Assembly (NCBI RefSeq): GCF_900312675.1
Contig: NZ_OMPC01000009.1
Location: 310,001 to 374,000 of the forward strand
Source: Aliivibrio sp. EL58
GTDB taxonomy: Bacteria; Pseudomonadota; Gammaproteobacteria; Enterobacterales; Vibrionaceae
Length of the DNA: 64,000 bases
Reading direction: 5' to 3'
Shown: positions 35,225 through 43,541 of the stretch, piece by piece
Position numbering within the stretch: the first letter of the stretch is position 1
Layout: the number at the start of each line of letters is the position of its first letter
Made by a program: the position numbers and the translations under genes
Notes under the pieces: model-generated
What the model was told of the DNA's origin: nothing
Seen by the model: only the letters and a program-made list of their open reading frames with translations
Database searches by the model: none

Positions 35225-36355
35225 TTAACCTCTCGTATCATTGATTAAATGTTCAATTGAGTTTATTGCTTTGAGTCCATTTCCGGTGACGACTCCAACG
35301 GTGAGCTCGTCAGGTTTGATTTCTTGCGTTTTTATAAGCTGAGCGATTCCTGCAAATGCCGTCGCCGATGTTGGTTCGATAAAGAATCCTTGTGCTCCCA
35401 TTTCTTTTAATGCTGATTGGATTTGTTGTTCATTAACACTAATAAAATTCCCATTCGTTTCTTTGACAAATTGAACGATCTCATTCATTCGTGATGAACG
35501 CTTAATCTTAATACCCTCAGCAATGGTATTTTCTGATGTAATGTTGATTTCTTTATTGTTAAAGGTTTGAACGAACGGCTGAATGCTTTCACTTTGAATA
35601 CCAAAAAGGCGAGGGAGTTTGCTTATTTCTCCGCCTTTTAATAATTCAGAGAAACCGATATATGCCCCGGCGAGTAAACTTCCATTCCCTGCGGGAACAA
35701 CAAAATTATCAGGGGCTTTATACCCACATTGTTCCCATATTTCATAAGCGATGGATTTGACGCCTTCGATAAATAGGGGATGCCAGTTATGCCCAACATA
35801 ATGACTTCCATGAGTGACGCTGCTCTCTATTGCGGCTAGGGCAACATCTTCTCTTGTTCCTTTTATTTCAATACAGTTAGCGCCATATAATCGCGTTTGT
35901 GTTGTTTTTCCTTTGGATGTACCAGCAGGCACAAATATGTTGCATTGCATGTTTCCTTTAGCGGCATAACCGGCATAAGCACTTCCTCCATTACCGCTTG
36001 AGTCTTCAGCAATGCTCGTTATTCCATGGTTGTTAAGGTAGTTGATTACAAGAGAGGCTCCTCGATCTTTAAATGAGCCTGTTGGTTGTAGCGAATCAAG
36101 TTTAACCAGTACTGGAGTTCCTGATATTTCAGCTTGGCAAAGAGGTGTGATGGTTTCATTGAAAGTGATGTCGATATCGTCTTTTTTTATTGGGAAAGCA
36201 CTAGAATAGCGTCTAGGTGTGAATTCATTTTCTATGAGATCTTTTTTACTAAATGACGTTTGAGGTTTAACCCATAAGGCAAAGCCACATTCACATTTTA
36301 TGAGTTCAGGTTTAGGTGCGTATTCTTTATTACACGCCATGCAGATGTATTTCAT
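35225..36355 (-). CDS. Threonine-synthase-like PLP enzyme with N-terminal zinc ribbon
   Basis: A 376-residue fold-type II PLP enzyme. Cysteines at 5, 8, 20 and 22 form a small zinc ribbon (CMAC...CECG). The PLP lysine is Lys96 in PTGSFKDRGA, and a Ser/Gly/Asn loop for phosphate (SSGNGGSAYAGYAA) follows. The sequence is nearest threonine synthase, which makes threonine from phosphohomoserine, but the coupling with RidA fits better with an ammonia-lyase that releases an enamine (for example acting on threonine, serine or diaminopropionate). The exact substrate cannot be decided here. Confidence 0.8.
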   Translation of the reverse strand: MKYICMACNKEYAPKPELIKCECGFALWVKPQTSFSKKDLIENEFTPRRYSSAFPIKKDDIDITFNETITPLCQAEISGTPVLVKLDSLQPTGSFKDRGASLVINYLNNHGITSIAEDSSGNGGSAYAGYAAKGNMQCNIFVPAGTSKGKTTQTRLYGANCIEIKGTREDVALAAIESSVTHGSHYVGHNWHPLFIEGVKSIAYEIWEQCGYKAPDNFVVPAGNGSLLAGAYIGFSELLKGGEISKLPRLFGIQSESIQPFVQTFNNKEINITSENTIAEGIKIKRSSRMNEIVQFVKETNGNFISVNEQQIQSALKEMGAQGFFIEPTSATAFAGIAQLIKTQEIKPDELTVGVVTGNGLKAINSIEHLINDTRG

Positions 36356-36488
36356 GGATGATCACTTCTACGTTTGATGAATTAGAAGAAATATTCTACG
36401 GGCGATTTTTTTATTTTATAAAGGAAAGATCGGTATTTGTTCTATTCCTGAATGGAATAGGTAGACGCAATTATTAATTGGTTATGAA

Positions 36489-36526
36489 AAAAAAATGGAT
36501 GCAGCCAATATCTGCATCTATTTTTT
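36489..36526 (-). terminator. Terminator downstream of the LysR gene at 36662
   Basis: GATGCAG (36498-36504) pairs with CTGCATC (36512-36518) across a 7-base loop. On the reverse strand the stem is followed by a run of T (complement of 36486-36495). The + strand also has TTTTTT, so it may be bidirectional. Between it and the LysR stop lies about 140 bases without a complete gene. Confidence 0.75.
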
Positions 36527-36572
36527 AATTACTTAAAGTAAAGCGGCGAATTAACATCTAGTTTTTACCCTA

Positions 36573-36604
36573 AATAGAGTTTCTCTAAGTGCGCTTTAAA
36601 GAAA
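36573..36604 (-). repeat. Near-copy of the 3' end of the M32 carboxypeptidase gene
   Basis: About 28 of 32 bases match the sequence at 38763-38794, which encodes the last residues of the carboxypeptidase (FFKAHLENRYL). Read in the same frame on the reverse strand this copy gives SFFKAHLEKLYLG and then a stop. Upstream bases in the same frame lead into LysR coding sequence with no start codon. It looks like a fragment of a duplicated gene end or one half of a direct repeat flanking the LysR/DUF1254 genes. Confidence 0.65.
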
Positions 36605-36661
36605 CTTGCTTCTCTACATCTACGGTTTGTCTCATTGCACTCAGTGTGTAGTTCGCATGGA

Positions 36662-37534
36662 TTATTTACTTGCCGATAAAGATGAATGAACGATATTTAA
36701 TAACAGCTTAGTAAATGGACTGTGTCGGTCTGATGTTTTTACATACGAAACGACATTTAATGGCATATTATATCTATCTGGTACTTTGATTTTAGTATGT
36801 TCTGATGATTGATTTGAAGCTTGAATAACACAAGCAAATCCAGGTTTTCGACAGTACTCTAATGCCACACCAACACTTGCAATGCTTCCTATAAATGAAA
36901 GATCAATCCCTTTGCTGCTCAAGTTCTCAATAAAACGGTAACGGTTGTCATTCCAACCAGTACTTGTTATCGCTAAAAATGGCCATGAAAGGACCTCTTC
37001 AAAAGTAGGGATAGGCTGATTTTTACTGACTATAAATGCGTATTCATCATCAAACATCCTTTTTTGATATAGAGATGCAGATACCGTCGGGTTTGAATAA
37101 TGGATACCTAAATGAGTCTCATTGTTTAGCAAGTCTTGCGAGGTAGTTTGACGCCATGTGTTGATATCTATTGAGGCATTTGGAAATGCAGCTTGTAATT
37201 TTTCAAACAGATTGCAGCCATATTTTTCTATAAGAGAAGAAGCGATTGATACCTTAATTGGCTTATCATAGTTTGCACTATCGAATTCATCTAAGACCAT
37301 CATTTGATCAAACTGAGTAATAAGCTGGCGAGCTAAAGGATAGAGTTTAATGGCCTCTGGTGTTGCTTCTAAGCCATTTTCTCCTCTCTCGAATAAACTG
37401 TATCCCATCTCTTCAGATAGTTTTGTTAACTGCTTACTTACGGCACTTTTATTTATGCCACGAACCTGAGAAGTAGCATTAAGGCTTTTAAATTCCATCA
37501 TGCTTATGAAGGTGCGAAGAAAGTTAAGATTCAT
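36662..37534 (-). CDS. LysR-family transcriptional regulator
   Basis: A 290-residue LysR-type regulator with N-terminal MNLNFLRTFISMMEF and a recognition helix INKSAVSKQLTKLSEEMGYSLF. The effector-binding domain follows to the end. It is divergent from the DUF1254 gene with only 101 bases between starts, so it most likely regulates that gene. It has no close ribosome site that is unusual. The pair lies between the two copies of the carboxypeptidase 3' end. Confidence 0.92.
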   Translation of the reverse strand: MNLNFLRTFISMMEFKSLNATSQVRGINKSAVSKQLTKLSEEMGYSLFERGENGLEATPEAIKLYPLARQLITQFDQMMVLDEFDSANYDKPIKVSIASSLIEKYGCNLFEKLQAAFPNASIDINTWRQTTSQDLLNNETHLGIHYSNPTVSASLYQKRMFDDEYAFIVSKNQPIPTFEEVLSWPFLAITSTGWNDNRYRFIENLSSKGIDLSFIGSIASVGVALEYCRKPGFACVIQASNQSSEHTKIKVPDRYNMPLNVVSYVKTSDRHSPFTKLLLNIVHSSLSASK

Positions 37535-37635
37535 AATGGTTTCCGTTTTGGAAAATATGATTATAGATGAAGTTCATTTAGGATACCTTATAATCGCCAA
37601 CATATCTTCTGAACTGAATAATTTAAGGCGAACTT

Positions 37636-38682
37636 ATGTTTAAAAAATCACTACTTGTTTTGACCATTTCTGCTAGCACAATCTTATTTGCAACTGAATC
37701 CTTTGCTGAGCAAACAACTAAGGTGACAGTAACTGCTGATAATTACCCTACACTTGAGACGAATCGCCAAATGGTTAACAAGACGATTGAAGCGGGTGGT
37801 ATGAATAAGTTTGCGCACCGTCGTCAGTTAACGCAATTAGATGAACAAAAAGTGGTACGTCTTAACCGTGATACCTATTACTCATGGGGCATTGTAGATA
37901 TTTCTAAAGGTGCTACATATACATTGCCTGATGTGGGCGATAAGTACATTTCAGCTCAAGTGATTACTGAAGATCACCGTATACAAGCAATGAAGTACGG
38001 AGCTGGTACGTATGAGATTTCTACTCATGATGATTCACAAACACACGCGATTGTATTTGTACGCTTAGACTCTAGTTTCACGGAAGCAGAAGCGAAAGAG
38101 ATCCAAGATAAAATGCGCATTGATGCTAACAGTGCTGAACTCGTTACACCTATCAATTTTGATATGGAGAAATTCATAGAAGTCGAGAATAAACTGAAGG
38201 CACAAATGGGGGCTATTAGTAACCGTGATGGAGCTGAAGCAATTACGGGTATGTTCACAGATCCACTTGATGCTTCAGCTAAAGATTATACCCTTGAGAA
38301 GTACACCGTTGGGGCGGCTATCGGTTGGGCTGGTGCTCAAAAAATTGATAACGTGTATGAAGTATCAGATAACTACCCAAGCAGTACGTGCTATCAAGCA
38401 ACATTTAAAAATCCAGAAAATAAAGCGTTCTGGTCAGTCACTGTTTATAACGGCAAAGGTTTTATGTTTAATGAGAAAGCAAACATCAATTCTTACAATG
38501 CTGATATGAATAATGATGGTACTTTTACAGTAAGCTTCGGCTGTGGTAATGGTGCGATAAATAACTTGGTAACTGCGAATGAAACCGCGGAATTCAATAT
38601 AGGCGTCCGTCATTATCAAGCTTCTGATAAAGTACGTAGCGGTGAAATTCGTATCTTACCGACAGTAAAAGCAGTTAAATAG
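37636..38682 (+). CDS. Exported DUF1254/DUF1214 protein
   Basis: A 348-residue protein with a signal peptide (MFKKSLLVLTISASTILFATESFA). The N-terminal half includes QLTQLDEQKVVRLNRDTYYSWGIVDISKG, characteristic of DUF1254, and the C-terminal half contains FWSVTVYNGKGFMFN and a short IRILPT end typical of DUF1214, which often follow each other in one protein. Such proteins occur in the periplasm or outer membrane of proteobacteria and have no firmly known activity. AAGGCG precedes the ATG. The divergent LysR regulator at 37534 probably controls it. Confidence 0.9.
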   Translation: MFKKSLLVLTISASTILFATESFAEQTTKVTVTADNYPTLETNRQMVNKTIEAGGMNKFAHRRQLTQLDEQKVVRLNRDTYYSWGIVDISKGATYTLPDVGDKYISAQVITEDHRIQAMKYGAGTYEISTHDDSQTHAIVFVRLDSSFTEAEAKEIQDKMRIDANSAELVTPINFDMEKFIEVENKLKAQMGAISNRDGAEAITGMFTDPLDASAKDYTLEKYTVGAAIGWAGAQKIDNVYEVSDNYPSSTCYQATFKNPENKAFWSVTVYNGKGFMFNEKANINSYNADMNNDGTFTVSFGCGNGAINNLVTANETAEFNIGVRHYQASDKVRSGEIRILPTVKAVK

Positions 38683-38726
38683 ATAGCGGTAGAGCCTTTA
38701 CGAGATAACTTAGAGTATCAATAAAA

Positions 38727-38751
38727 AAGGAGCAGCTATAGACTGCTCCTT
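38727..38751 (-). terminator. Terminator after the M32 carboxypeptidase gene
   Basis: AAGGAGCAG and CTGCTCCTT form a 9-base perfect stem with a 7-base loop; on the reverse strand it is followed by TTTTTATTG. It lies 6 bases beyond the carboxypeptidase stop and may also stop the convergent DUF1254 transcript. Confidence 0.88.
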
Positions 38752-38757
38752 AATTCG

Positions 38758-40239
38758 TTAAAGATAGCGATTCTCTAAATGCGCTTTAAAGAATTCAGGA
38801 TTCAACACATCACCTGTCGCCTGTTTAACCAACTCATCTGTTGAGAGTAGGGATGCTTTCTTCCAAATGTTCTTATCTAACCATGCAAAAATTGGTTCTA
38901 GATTACCTTGTGAGATCTGCTCTGCAACGTTTACTTCTTTTTTCATTGCTGCCATAAACTGTGCTGCGTACATTGCACCTAATGTGTAACTTGGGAAGTA
39001 ACCAAAGCTGCCATCTGTCCAGTGAATGTCTTGCATACAACCGTTTTTGTAATTGTCTTTAGTTGATAAACCTAAGTACTGCTGCATTTTTGTATCCCAT
39101 AATTCAGGGATATCTGTGTATTCGATTTTACCGTTCATTAAGTCACGTTCAATTTCATAACGAAGGATAACGTGAGCAGGGTAAGTGGCTTCATCAGCAT
39201 CTACACGGATAAAATCTGGGTTTACTCGTGTGTAGATTTTTTGCAGGTTACTTGATTCAATGATTTTTGGATCAGCCTGAGTAAAGTGTTTAGCAACTAA
39301 AGGAGATAATTGAGCAATAAACTCTTGGCTACGGCCTAATTGCATTTCAAAAAACAGGCTTTGAGATTCATGAATGCCCATCGAACGAGCTTGTCCTACT
39401 GGTAGCCCTGCAAACGCTTTTGGTAAACCTTGTTCATAACGTGCATGACCCGTTTCATGTACCGTGCCCATTAATGATTGCACAAAATCACTGTCATCGT
39501 AACGCGTGGTAATACGAACATCGGTAGGAACGCCGCCACAGAAAGGGTGCATGCTGACATCAAGACGGCCATGGTCAAAGTCAAAATTTAGAAACTTCAT
39601 TACATCTAAGCTCAGCTGGCGCTGTTGCTCTGTCGGGTAGTGGCCTTCAGGTAAATGAATAGATTCTGTCGCTTGTTTCTCTTGGATCTGCTGGATAAGT
39701 GTTGGCAGCCATGTTTTTACGTTATCAAAAACCACATCAAGTTTGGCTGTGGTGGTTCCTGGTTCGTATAAATCAAGCATGGCATCGTAAGGCGTTAATC
39801 CTGTGATGTCTGCGCGGATTTGAGCTTCTTCTTTTGATAGCGCGACAACTTCTGCAAAGTTCTTACTGAATCCCGCCCAATCATTCTCACCACGCTGAGT
39901 ACGCCATGCATGTTCACATTTAGAACCGGCAAGAGATTGTGCTTCGACTAAAGCTTCTGGTAGGGCAGTGGTTTGTTGCCATTGAGATTTCATTTCACGA
40001 AGGCTTGCTTGCTCATTAGTCGATAAAGATTCTGATTCTGCTTTATCAAACCATTCTGCTAGGTGCGGGGCATTACCAAGTTGATGTAGATGAACAGACA
40101 GCTCAGCCATGGCTTCTGATCTCGCTTCATTACCACCAGATGGCATTACGGCAGCTTGGTCCCACCCACAAATGGCAGATAGATGTTCAAAGCGAGAGAT
40201 TTTTAAATGGTGTTGAACGAGTTTTTGGTAATGGCTCAT
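38758..40239 (-). CDS. Carboxypeptidase M32 (Taq type)
   Basis: A 493-residue zinc carboxypeptidase. The HExxH zinc motif reads HETGH at 261-265, followed by GIHESQSLFFE (the second-helix Glu ligand) near 294-304; the length fits the M32 family (about 490-500). It removes C-terminal residues from peptides in the cytoplasm, with preference unclear. GAAGGAA precedes the ATG by about 6 bases. The last codons are duplicated upstream of the LysR/DUF1254 pair (see repeat at 36573). Confidence 0.95.
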   Translation of the reverse strand: MSHYQKLVQHHLKISRFEHLSAICGWDQAAVMPSGGNEARSEAMAELSVHLHQLGNAPHLAEWFDKAESESLSTNEQASLREMKSQWQQTTALPEALVEAQSLAGSKCEHAWRTQRGENDWAGFSKNFAEVVALSKEEAQIRADITGLTPYDAMLDLYEPGTTTAKLDVVFDNVKTWLPTLIQQIQEKQATESIHLPEGHYPTEQQRQLSLDVMKFLNFDFDHGRLDVSMHPFCGGVPTDVRITTRYDDSDFVQSLMGTVHETGHARYEQGLPKAFAGLPVGQARSMGIHESQSLFFEMQLGRSQEFIAQLSPLVAKHFTQADPKIIESSNLQKIYTRVNPDFIRVDADEATYPAHVILRYEIERDLMNGKIEYTDIPELWDTKMQQYLGLSTKDNYKNGCMQDIHWTDGSFGYFPSYTLGAMYAAQFMAAMKKEVNVAEQISQGNLEPIFAWLDKNIWKKASLLSTDELVKQATGDVLNPEFFKAHLENRYL

Positions 40240-40338
40240 AGATATTCCTTCATTTTAATTATTCTAACTTTTAATGATTGTAACTCTATGTTTATCGCTA
40301 GGTAAAATATTTACAGTAATCAATGACATTAAACAGAC

Positions 40339-40366
40339 AAAAAAATACCCCGCATTAAGCGAGGCA
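40339..40366 (-). terminator. Terminator after the 43-residue gene
   Basis: On the reverse strand CCTCGC-TTAAT-GCGGGG is followed by TATTTTTTTG. A second short hairpin (TTTCAC/GTGAAA, 40372-40388) lies between it and the stop at 40394. Confidence 0.85.
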
Positions 40367-40393
40367 TACATTTTCACAAATAGTGAAAGTGGT

Positions 40394-40525
40394 TTAGCTA
40401 ATTTTTACAGGCCAGCCGTAAGATTTGTACTCTTCAGCTAGCTTGTTCGCGATCTCAGTAGATACAGTTGCTGAAACCCATTTGCCAAAACCCATTACTT
40501 GATATTCTAATGTTACATGATTCAT
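40394..40525 (-). CDS. 43-residue protein of unknown function
   Basis: This short frame encodes MNHVTLEYQVMGFGKWVSAT and continues to KIS, with no membrane segment and an N-terminus of beta character followed by an amphipathic helix (TEIANKLAEEYKSYGW). A purine-rich GGGGGGGAA lies before the ATG and a clean terminator follows about 30 bases after the stop, so it has its own transcription unit. I do not recognise a family. Confidence 0.7.
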   Translation of the reverse strand: MNHVTLEYQVMGFGKWVSATVSTEIANKLAEEYKSYGWPVKIS

Positions 40526-40760
40526 AATTATTCCCCCCCAGATATGAATGCGTGTACTTTATCGCTCTTCATTAGAGATAACTTTCATATCAGGGTCAAA
40601 TAGATCGATATATGGCTTATTTTATATAAACGTGCAAAATAAATGAAATGTATAAATATATGTAGAGTATTTATTCAAATTTATAGACTGAAAGGAAAAG
40701 ATAGTAATTATTTATTTAATCGATATATTAATATAACCTTCAGTAAAATATGGATATAGC

Positions 40761-41390
40761 ATGATAACGGATTTTTGGGCATTCTTTATTGCGATATTAC
40801 TTTTAACGATGACTCCAGGGTTAGACACCGCCTTAGTTATTCGCAATACCACGCGTGGTGGTTGGAAAGATGGCATTACTTGCAGTCTTGGTATTTGCTG
40901 TGGTCTGTTTGTGCATGCAACCTTATCTGCGGTGGGGTTGTCCGTGTTGCTTGTTGGCTCTGCTGAGCTGTTTACTGTAGTAAAAACTGTGGGTGCTATT
41001 TATCTGATTTATTTAGGAATACAATCAATTAGAAGTACGTTTAATAAGCATCAAGCGATGAATACGACAAGCGAGAAAGGTAAAGATAGTAAGCCTTTAG
41101 CTGTTTCATTTAAAGAAGGTTTTTTATCTAATATCTTAAATCCTAAAACCGCGGTGTTTTATCTGGCGTTATTACCCCAATTTATTAACCCTGAATATAG
41201 TGCGTTTATTCAATCACTATTGATGGCGAGTATTCATTTTATTATTGCGATGCTTTGGCAGGGTGGAATTGCATTATTGGTTGAGAAAGCTCAAGAGATG
41301 ATGGCTAGCGAAAAAGTGACGAAGAGAATAGAGAGAATAACAGGCATGGTACTGATTGTATTAGGTGGTAATTTGCTAGTTTCTAAGTGA
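40761..41390 (+). CDS. LysE/RhtB family amino acid exporter
   Basis: A 209-residue membrane protein with about six hydrophobic segments. The LysE/RhtB signature is present: FFIAILLLTMTPGLDTALVIRN near residue 9 and a glycine-rich GICCGLFVHATLSAVGLS segment after it; the C-terminal half has LNPKTAVFYLALLPQFI. Such proteins export amino acids or derivatives (homoserine, threonine, lysine types) from the cytoplasm. The substrate cannot be told from sequence. It ends before a bidirectional hairpin shared with mscS. Confidence 0.92.
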   Translation: MITDFWAFFIAILLLTMTPGLDTALVIRNTTRGGWKDGITCSLGICCGLFVHATLSAVGLSVLLVGSAELFTVVKTVGAIYLIYLGIQSIRSTFNKHQAMNTTSEKGKDSKPLAVSFKEGFLSNILNPKTAVFYLALLPQFINPEYSAFIQSLLMASIHFIIAMLWQGGIALLVEKAQEMMASEKVTKRIERITGMVLIVLGGNLLVSK

Positions 41391-41409
41391 GTGTTCTATC
41401 TATTAAATT

Positions 41410-41454
41410 AAGAATGCTATACATAAATTTTTCAATCATAGGTATAGCATTCTT
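41410..41454. terminator. Hairpin between convergent lysE-type and mscS-type genes
   Basis: AAGAATGCTATAC and GTATAGCATTCTT form a perfect 13-base stem around a 19-base loop between the two convergent stop codons. Tails are T-rich only in part (ATTGTT on +, AATTTAATAG on -), so termination is likely but not textbook. Confidence 0.7.
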
Positions 41455-41475
41455 ATTGTTAGTCGATAAGTGTTA

Positions 41476-43161
41476 TTAACTGTCTTTAGAGCGAACTGAG
41501 TCAATCACATTACCAATCTTTTCGGTTATTGGGTTTGGCTTTTTTGGTTTTTTGTCTTTTTTTGCAAAGTGAACATGTACATCTTGCTGAGCAAAGGGAA
41601 TCGAAATCCCTTCTTTATCAAAACGTAATTTCACTTCACGAGTAACATCCCAATACACATCCCAATAATCGTCTGTTTTAACCCAAGGACGAACAATAAA
41701 ATCAACAGAAGATGCACCTAGCACGTGAACACGAATATTTGGTTCTGGCTTTTTCAATGCTGCAGGGTGAGCATCAACAATTTCTGCTAAAATCTTCTCA
41801 GCTTTTTCGATACTGTCTTCATATCCAATGCCAAACACCATATCGACACGGCGTAATCGTTCATGGGTTACGTTCTTTATTACGTCTCCCCAAATCTTAC
41901 TATTGGGCAAAATGATGATTTGGTTATCAAAGGTTTTGATCGTGGTGTTAACAAGGCTCATGGAGCTTACCTTGCCAGATACGCCACCGGCCTCAACAAG
42001 ATCACCAACATCAAATGGACGGTAAATAAGTAACATCATGCCCGATGCAAAGTTAGATAGGGTATCTTGTAATGCGAAACCAATAATAATACCGGCGACA
42101 CCAAAACCTGTGAGAACAGGCGCGAGATCTAAGCCTATTTTAGAGAAAGCGATCAAGATACCAATAAAGTAAATGAGCTTACTCGACATCGATACAAAGA
42201 AATCTTGCATCAACTTACTCATGCGCAAATGCGGCTGTACTACGGCTTTTAAAACAACACGGCTGGTGAGTTTTGCAACCATGCGAGTCGCAAACAGTAT
42301 CAATACGAAAACTAAGAATTTGAGTAATTGATCTGGAGCGTGCTTTAACAGCCAATTACTGCCAGATGAAATCCAGTTACTTAAAATAGCGGTAATAACA
42401 GGGAAGTTAAGAATATCTTCGGTTAAATTACCTGTGGTAGAAAAAAGCTGTCGTTTGTAATCGGTGGTATTGATATTTAGTTGGTCAGCAATACTAATCA
42501 GTTTTTCTAACCCTTTGGTTGAGTTAGTGACTTTGCGTTCAAAAAATAGGTGATCGAGGGTGAGGGACGATTTCTCTGAATCGGATGAATGAGCCAGTTG
42601 ATCGGACAGCAGCTGTTCACGGCTAGTATCAAAACTTAATGATGCAGAGAGAAACTTAATTTTTTGATCAATAAATAACTTAAAGGCGGTTAATTTTGAT
42701 TCCTCTGGTTTTCCTAGTTTCGCAAGCCATTGGTAGTTTTCAAGTTGGTCATTTAGAGATAGGTAGTAGTAATCTCTAGATTCTTTAAGCGTATTTTGCA
42801 GTGCAAGTTTGTGTTCTATATCTGCTTTGTCTAATTTCGCTTGTTTTTGTTTAATGTCTTTGTCTAGATAGTCAATAGAGCGATCAGCATAAGCGACTTG
42901 GCTTTCTACTTCTTGGATTAACAGTGGCGTGGTTGTCTTATCATGACGTTTGATTAAATCAGCTAAGACGATCCTAAGCTCGTTATTTTTACCAAGCTGC
43001 TGAACTCGGATCACGGCAAGATCGCTTCCTGTAAACGAAGCTGCTTCTTTTTTTAATCGTGCGACTTCATTATTTATTTTGTCTAAGGCTTCTAGATCTT
43101 GAGCTTCATTAGCAAAGGAGATAGAGCTAAAAAAGAGAAGGAGCCAAATAAAATTGCGCAT
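41476..43161 (-). CDS. MscS-family mechanosensitive channel with long N-terminal domain
   Basis: A 561-residue protein. A signal peptide (MRNFIWLLLFFSSISFA) precedes about 200 residues of charged helix (QEVESQVAYADRSIDYLDKDI...), then membrane segments near 270-380 and the MscS pore helix (GVAGIIIGFALQDTLSNFASGMML) near residue 355. A conserved beta domain and a C-terminal basic tail follow. Opening under membrane tension protects the cell from osmotic downshock. The extended N-terminus places it nearer the MscK/YnaI/YbdG-like group than E. coli MscS. It has GAGG before the ATG. Confidence 0.92.
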   Translation of the reverse strand: MRNFIWLLLFFSSISFANEAQDLEALDKINNEVARLKKEAASFTGSDLAVIRVQQLGKNNELRIVLADLIKRHDKTTTPLLIQEVESQVAYADRSIDYLDKDIKQKQAKLDKADIEHKLALQNTLKESRDYYYLSLNDQLENYQWLAKLGKPEESKLTAFKLFIDQKIKFLSASLSFDTSREQLLSDQLAHSSDSEKSSLTLDHLFFERKVTNSTKGLEKLISIADQLNINTTDYKRQLFSTTGNLTEDILNFPVITAILSNWISSGSNWLLKHAPDQLLKFLVFVLILFATRMVAKLTSRVVLKAVVQPHLRMSKLMQDFFVSMSSKLIYFIGILIAFSKIGLDLAPVLTGFGVAGIIIGFALQDTLSNFASGMMLLIYRPFDVGDLVEAGGVSGKVSSMSLVNTTIKTFDNQIIILPNSKIWGDVIKNVTHERLRRVDMVFGIGYEDSIEKAEKILAEIVDAHPAALKKPEPNIRVHVLGASSVDFIVRPWVKTDDYWDVYWDVTREVKLRFDKEGISIPFAQQDVHVHFAKKDKKPKKPNPITEKIGNVIDSVRSKDS

Positions 43162-43267
43162 AATGCCTCTATTGCGGTGAAGGAAGTTAGGTGATGCCTT
43201 TTATGTATTGTAGTGAAATATAAAGGAAAGTGGCACAAGAAATTTTTTAGGAGATGTCCCAAAAATG

Positions 43268-43297
43268 AAAAAGCAGCTGTGAAAGCCGCTTTTTTAT
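43268..43297. terminator. Terminator downstream of the 35-residue gene
   Basis: AAAGCAGC and GCCGCTTT form an imperfect stem around TGTGAAA, with A/T runs on both sides (TTTTTT on +, TTTTTC on -). It lies about 20 bases after the stop of the small gene at 43315. Confidence 0.75.
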
Positions 43298-43314
43298 TTG
43301 GTGTGTAATGTTGA

Positions 43315-43422
43315 TTAGTTAAGTTTTTTGAACTCATCAAACAGAGCTTTAAAAAAAGAGATTAAAAATCCAGCTACAATCACTAATAATACTGAACCAA
43401 ATATCAGAGTTAATATTTCCAT
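43315..43422 (-). CDS. 35-residue single-pass membrane protein
   Basis: The frame encodes MEILTLIFGSVLLVIVAGFL followed by ISFFKALFDEFKKLN: one hydrophobic helix and a short charged tail on the cytoplasmic side. GAGGTGATAT lies before the ATG, a good ribosome site, and a terminator follows. Small membrane proteins of this design often modulate a larger membrane partner. The gene lies between mscS and the alanine/sodium symporter but belongs to neither clearly. Confidence 0.8.
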   Translation of the reverse strand: MEILTLIFGSVLLVIVAGFLISFFKALFDEFKKLN

Positions 43423-43541
43423 ATATCACCTCGTAAAAGAGTACAAAGTGAGTATAGTAGATTTATAAATTTATTTATTTGAATTCATAGATAAAAATGA
43501 AATAAGGTGTATCTAAACGAGCATACACCTCAATATTTCAT

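Noticed and set aside
36575-36660. Cys/His-containing open stretch (reads NPCELHTECN and CREASFF) after the LysR gene
   Set aside because: No start codon is available before the preceding in-frame stop inside LysR, and its last part is a copy of the carboxypeptidase gene end; treated as a remnant, not a gene.
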